Below, piece after piece: positions 5,302 to 8,652 of a DNA stretch of 8,652 bases. Source of the stretch: an uncultured Saprospiraceae bacterium (GTDB taxonomy: Bacteria > Bacteroidota > Bacteroidia > Chitinophagales > Saprospiraceae); assembly GCA_937959095.1 (NCBI GenBank), contig CALGLY010000099.1, forward strand, positions 1 through 8,652. Reading direction: 5' to 3'. Under the pieces are notes generated by a model. It saw only the letters and a program-made list of their open reading frames with translations, had not been told where the DNA came from and did not search any database. The translations under genes were made by a program, and so were the position numbers. Numbering within the stretch: the stretch's first letter is position 1; each line of letters starts with the position of its first letter.

Positions 5302-8300
5302 ATGCAAAGCACGCTAATTAAAATTTTATGCAGCCTAGTCCTACTAAGCCTTAGTTATAATCTTTATGCCCAACCCGACTTAAACGATAATGGCGCAACC
5401 CACCGAATATTTGGAACTGCTGTAGGTGGAGATGTACGTTTTGGTGCACCACAGGATTTTAAGATTCCTGCCACTTCTCCTTATGACCGCATTCATTTTA
5501 GGCTAAGAGGGGCAGATGGTGGCTTCGCCGAATTAAGCGGTACAACCTCTTGGGGAGGAGATGGAGCCATAGCAGAAGGGGTAGTAAAGCTTGGTACAGC
5601 AACAGATGAACTAAATTATGGCAGAATCTTACGTTTTATAATCGGCAACGAGGGAGAAAATTCAACTGCAGGTGCTGGAGAACAGGTTGCTGGTGGTGGT
5701 GCTGGCGGTACAGGTATAATATTGAAAAATGGTCCTTTTTTTCAGTTGCTCTTAGCCGCTGCAGGGGGAGGTAGTGGGGCTTATCGGTCAACCTCAAATG
5801 TAGATAATGGACAAGGCGGGCGTTCAGGTGAAAGTGGAGGTGATGGTACTGGTTTTAATGCTGCAAATGGAGGTATAAATGGATTGGCGGGAGAAGCTAG
5901 TGGCGTGGGAGGAGAAGGTGGTGGCTTTCTTAGTGGGGCGAATGGTAAAGGTGGACGTCCTGGTTTGCCAGATGGTGGCATCGGGGGAGAATCTGAAAAT
6001 TTAGCCAGTGGAGGCTATGGTCTTGGTGGTGGTGGTGGTGCTGATACAGAAATAACAACTTCTTTTTTATCTAGTGGAGCAGGTGGTGGCTATTCTGGTG
6101 GTGGTGGTGGTGGCTATAGTAGTAGAGGCGGCGCAGGCGGCAGTTACTTGCATCCTGATTATATCAGCGATGGTACAAAAACAGCAGGAGGCGTAACGCA
6201 ATTTACCGAACGAGGTTATGTAGATTATTACTTTTTCTGTGATGCCAACTTTACGGGTTATACGGTAGTAGATGATGGTTTTTGCACAAATACGCCATAC
6301 AGTATCCAACTCGCTACAGAATCTTATACGGGATGCCTTGGCGTACTCTACAAGCGTGTAGATACTGGCGAAACCAATACCACAGGTTTGTTTGAGGGCT
6401 TAAGTAGCGGAACAGATTATACCTTCGAGGCTTATTTCAATGGCGATTTGGTGGATGAAATTATAGTAAACGAAGTATTCGGTGTAGATGGAGAGAGTCC
6501 CGTGGTAAATTGTCTTATTTCTAGTCTTTCATTTAATTTAATAAACGGTACTCCAGAAGTGCAAGTGGAAGGTCTTGCTACTGCAACGGACAATTGCGAA
6601 GTAGCGACCCTTGAGATACAAGGCTATGGCACGAGCCGTGCGTTTGATTGTGACGATTTGGGCGCAAATACGCTTACAATAGTCGCTACTGACCTCGTAG
6701 GTAATTCCTCTACTTGTGATGTCGTAGTTACTATTATAGACTTTAATGAGATTAGTGTATTTCCTATAACAGCCTATTTGGATGTCAATGGAGCAGTAAG
6801 TCTGAGTCAGAGTGATTTTGTGCTAGACATCTCGCCGCTATGCCGCACTAGTGCGGAACTGCTTGCGAATTATGATACGAACCTCAGTTTCGATTGCGAT
6901 GATGTGGGCGTACAAAACATTACACTGACCAAAACTATAAACAGTGCCATCTATCCTGACCTAAGCGTCCAAGTTACCATCATAGATAATATTCCTATCA
7001 CTGCTTCGACAGCTAATGTAACGCTCACGCTAGATGCTACGGGTACAGTAGATTTTGAGGCATCCGACCTTATCTTTACTGTAAGTGACAACTGCTATAC
7101 CAATGCCCAAATCATTGCAGGCTACAGTATTCCAATGGAATATAGTATGTTCGACTGCGCAGATATTGGGACGGTTTTTGTACCACTTGAGGTTAGTAAT
7201 ACTGACTTCCCGCCTGTAACGGTGCAAGTAGCCATAGAGAGCAGCAATTTAAGCCTACCTGCGCTCACCCCTGATTTTTGTGCCGATAGCAGCTTTGATT
7301 TAACTAGGCTCGAAGATGATATTACGACCGCTTCAGGTACATTCGATTATAGCGTCCTCGCCGAACGATTATATGTTCCCGATGGCTCGAATGATGTAGT
7401 GAGTGTTATCAATCTCAATGATAATAGTGTCCTCACTTCAATTAGTGTAGGAGACTTTCCTTGGGGCGTAGCTGTAAGTCCCGATGGACTAAAAGTTTAT
7501 GTCACCAATATTAGTGATAATACGGTGAGTGTAATAGATGCTATCAGCAATACCGTAGAAGCGACTATCAATGTAGGGAACAATCCAAATCGCTTAACCC
7601 TAAGTCCTGATGGTTCTAGAGTCTATACCGCCAATCGTGGAGATGGCACAGTAACAGTCATTAATGCCTTGACCAATAGCGTCATCGGTTCAGCCATTAG
7701 TGTCGGTACTGATCCGATTGAAGTAAGTGTCAGCCCTGATAACGCTAAAGTCTTAGTGGCAAATCAAGGAGATGGGACGGTGAGTGTGATAAATGCTTCA
7801 ACGAATACGGTTAGTGCGACCATTAGTGTTGCAAATAATCCAAGAGCGATTGGTTTCAATTCGGCTAGCACCTTGGCGTATGTGGCTTGTGCCAATTTCA
7901 ATGCGAATAATTTCAATGTCATTAATCTCGGTACCAATGTAGTCAGCACTTCTGCCAGTATAGCTGGACAAGTGGAAGATTTGGTAGTCAGTCCCAATGG
8001 AAAGGTCTATTCAAGTCATGGACCAAGTGGTTCAGGGCTTGTTAGTCTTGTAGAACCTGCTAATGGTTATAGTGTAACGAATATTACGATACAAGCAGGC
8101 GTTTTCAACAACTTAAGGGGGATTACAACTAATGAAGATGGTTCTTTGCTTTATCTTACAGATACTAGTGAAGGGCAAGTTATAGCAGTCAATACTTCTT
8201 CCTATGCAGAGGCTTACCTTCCTGTCAATGCCAATCCAATTTCCATCGGTGATTTTTATCAAAAAGCAAGCCTAAGTATCACTGATCCAACAAGCTACAC

Positions 8301-8652
8301 CCCAAGTGAGGGCGAAGTGATTACAGTCAATTTCGATGGTGGCACTGCCGCTTGCGAAAGTAGTACGACCATCACTTTTGGAAGTGCCATAGCATGTGTG
8401 GAATTGGCGATAAAAGTCTTTCTACAAGGACCATATAGCACCGCCGATGGCGCAATGGCAGATGACTTGAGTAGTAATAATTTAGTGCCAACGACTGTAA
8501 GTGGCTACACCATGCTCAGTAGTGCCACTTCCAATACAGGCACAGCAGCCATTGTAGATTGGGTAAGCGTAGAATTACGCGATGCAACGGATAATACCTC
8601 CATACTCGCCACACGCCCTGCTTTACTCCAAGCCGATGGTGATATAGTGGAT
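5302..8652 (+). CDS. Second large secreted surface protein of the same family, with a YVTN beta-propeller; partial at the right edge
   Basis: My translation gives 1117 uninterrupted codons to the right edge. The start is chosen because it opens a signal peptide (1-23, ...YNLYA|Q24) and has the same leader motif and spacing as the upstream paralogue. Residues 67-312 are the glycine-rich domain (AAAGGGSGA, GGGYSGGGGGGYSS). About 313-395 is FN3-like (TGLFEGLSSGTDYTFEAYF). Three HYR-like domains follow (about 396-480, 481-562, 563-647), each with DC(D/A)D(L/V/I)G; only the first keeps four Cys and the DNC / TD..GN..(S)TC pattern. Residues 650-684 and 990-1030 look like two halves of one Ig-like domain (FDLTRLEDDIT, GTFDYS; DPTSYTPSEGEVITV). 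Between them, 685-987 carry seven YVTN-type blades (AVSPDGLKVYVTN, NTVSVIDA). From 1034 comes the C-terminal module (VFLQGPY, VDWVSVELRD, ALLQADGDIVD). It probably acts outside the cell as an adhesin or matrix protein. Confidence 0.9.
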   Translation, partial: MQSTLIKILCSLVLLSLSYNLYAQPDLNDNGATHRIFGTAVGGDVRFGAPQDFKIPATSPYDRIHFRLRGADGGFAELSGTTSWGGDGAIAEGVVKLGTATDELNYGRILRFIIGNEGENSTAGAGEQVAGGGAGGTGIILKNGPFFQLLLAAAGGGSGAYRSTSNVDNGQGGRSGESGGDGTGFNAANGGINGLAGEASGVGGEGGGFLSGANGKGGRPGLPDGGIGGESENLASGGYGLGGGGGADTEITTSFLSSGAGGGYSGGGGGGYSSRGGAGGSYLHPDYISDGTKTAGGVTQFTERGYVDYYFFCDANFTGYTVVDDGFCTNTPYSIQLATESYTGCLGVLYKRVDTGETNTTGLFEGLSSGTDYTFEAYFNGDLVDEIIVNEVFGVDGESPVVNCLISSLSFNLINGTPEVQVEGLATATDNCEVATLEIQGYGTSRAFDCDDLGANTLTIVATDLVGNSSTCDVVVTIIDFNEISVFPITAYLDVNGAVSLSQSDFVLDISPLCRTSAELLANYDTNLSFDCDDVGVQNITLTKTINSAIYPDLSVQVTIIDNIPITASTANVTLTLDATGTVDFEASDLIFTVSDNCYTNAQIIAGYSIPMEYSMFDCADIGTVFVPLEVSNTDFPPVTVQVAIESSNLSLPALTPDFCADSSFDLTRLEDDITTASGTFDYSVLAERLYVPDGSNDVVSVINLNDNSVLTSISVGDFPWGVAVSPDGLKVYVTNISDNTVSVIDAISNTVEATINVGNNPNRLTLSPDGSRVYTANRGDGTVTVINALTNSVIGSAISVGTDPIEVSVSPDNAKVLVANQGDGTVSVINASTNTVSATISVANNPRAIGFNSASTLAYVACANFNANNFNVINLGTNVVSTSASIAGQVEDLVVSPNGKVYSSHGPSGSGLVSLVEPANGYSVTNITIQAGVFNNLRGITTNEDGSLLYLTDTSEGQVIAVNTSSYAEAYLPVNANPISIGDFYQKASLSITDPTSYTPSEGEVITVNFDGGTAACESSTTITFGSAIACVELAIKVFLQGPYSTADGAMADDLSSNNLVPTTVSGYTMLSSATSNTGTAAIVDWVSVELRDATDNTSILATRPALLQADGDIVD
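6025..6039 (+). repeat. (GGT)5 trinucleotide repeat coding poly-Gly
   Basis: Five GGT codons lie in the glycine-rich domain of the second protein. A further (GGT)5-GGC run lies at 6097-6114. The upstream paralogue uses GGC at comparable positions, so these runs expanded separately. Confidence 0.65.
7354..8262 (+). repeat. Seven tandem YVTN beta-propeller blades within the second surface protein
   Basis: Seven units of about 40-45 residues follow the pattern (K/R)(V/L)YV.N....TVSVI(D/N)...N.V..TI.VG..P..(V/L)..SPDG. Blades 1-4 are the most regular, and blades 5-7 are degenerate. Seven is a standard propeller number, so the domain looks complete. Similar propellers occur in archaeal surface-layer proteins and bacterial secreted proteins. 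The DNA of neighbouring blades is visibly related (GGAGATGGCAC/GGAGATGGGAC). Confidence 0.85.
8401..8652 (+). repeat. Copy 2 of the duplicated C-terminal module (cut by the window edge)
   Basis: Residues 1034-1117 align with residues 883-968 of the upstream protein without large gaps. The window ends at DGDIVD, leaving about 36 residues of the module (through HRNHLGVM) outside. Confidence 0.8.

Noticed and set aside
5781..5981. Pro-rich minus-strand ORF
   Set aside because: It is the antisense image of the glycine-rich coding sequence (Gly codons read as Pro/Ala), not a gene.
7018..7026. GTAACGCTC inside the second surface gene, matching the intergenic repeat unit
   Set aside because: It is a single unphased copy within ordinary coding sequence (Val-Thr-Leu) and is best explained by chance.

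Overview
The window looks like a chromosomal accessory locus of a member of the Bacteroidota, probably a Saprospiria-like bacterium. The evidence is the protein families: a TPR / single-membrane-span / coiled-coil regulator of the kind common in this phylum, large secreted proteins with HYR-like repeats, and a C-terminal module (GPY ... DW..(I/V)ELRD ... LLQADGDIVD ... HRNHLGVM) typical of Lewinella/Saprospira-type surface proteins. Signal peptides end in A|Q, and there are A-rich leaders without Shine-Dalgarno sequences. The phylum call is firm; the class is inference.

Layout. Positions 1-1439 (minus strand) hold most of a TPR regulator whose C-terminus, expected to carry the helix-turn-helix, lies beyond the left edge. 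Positions 1440-2189 are a 750-base divergent intergenic region. It contains an 11-bp phased direct-repeat array (1649-1700), candidate promoters on each strand beside the array, a 44-codon ORF (1817-1951), and several hairpins including a possible three-way-junction RNA fold (2060-2136). Positions 2190-5204 (plus) encode a 1004-residue secreted glycine-rich surface protein. Positions 5205-5301 are a short spacer with a perfect 10-bp hairpin, enclosed by a 12-bp long-range stem. Positions 5302-8652 (plus) encode the first 1117 residues of a second protein of the same family, cut by the right edge.

How the parts relate. The two large proteins share their ends and differ in the middle. Both start with a signal peptide ending in Y-N-L-(H/Y)-A|Q and a glycine-rich domain resembling that of animal ALK/LTK receptors. 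Both carry the same C-terminal module, about 83% identical in DNA over the best 150 bases. Between these ends, the first has two HYR-like domains and a beta-helical stalk. The second has an FN3-like segment, three HYR-like domains and a seven-bladed YVTN beta-propeller that appears to be inserted inside an Ig-like domain. Both start codons are preceded, at an identical 12-base spacing, by TTCACGTAAAAA, and the 44-codon ORF has a near copy. A shared 5' leader element is therefore likely. The divergent TPR regulator is a plausible but unproven controller. No phage, IS, CRISPR, tRNA or rRNA feature was seen.
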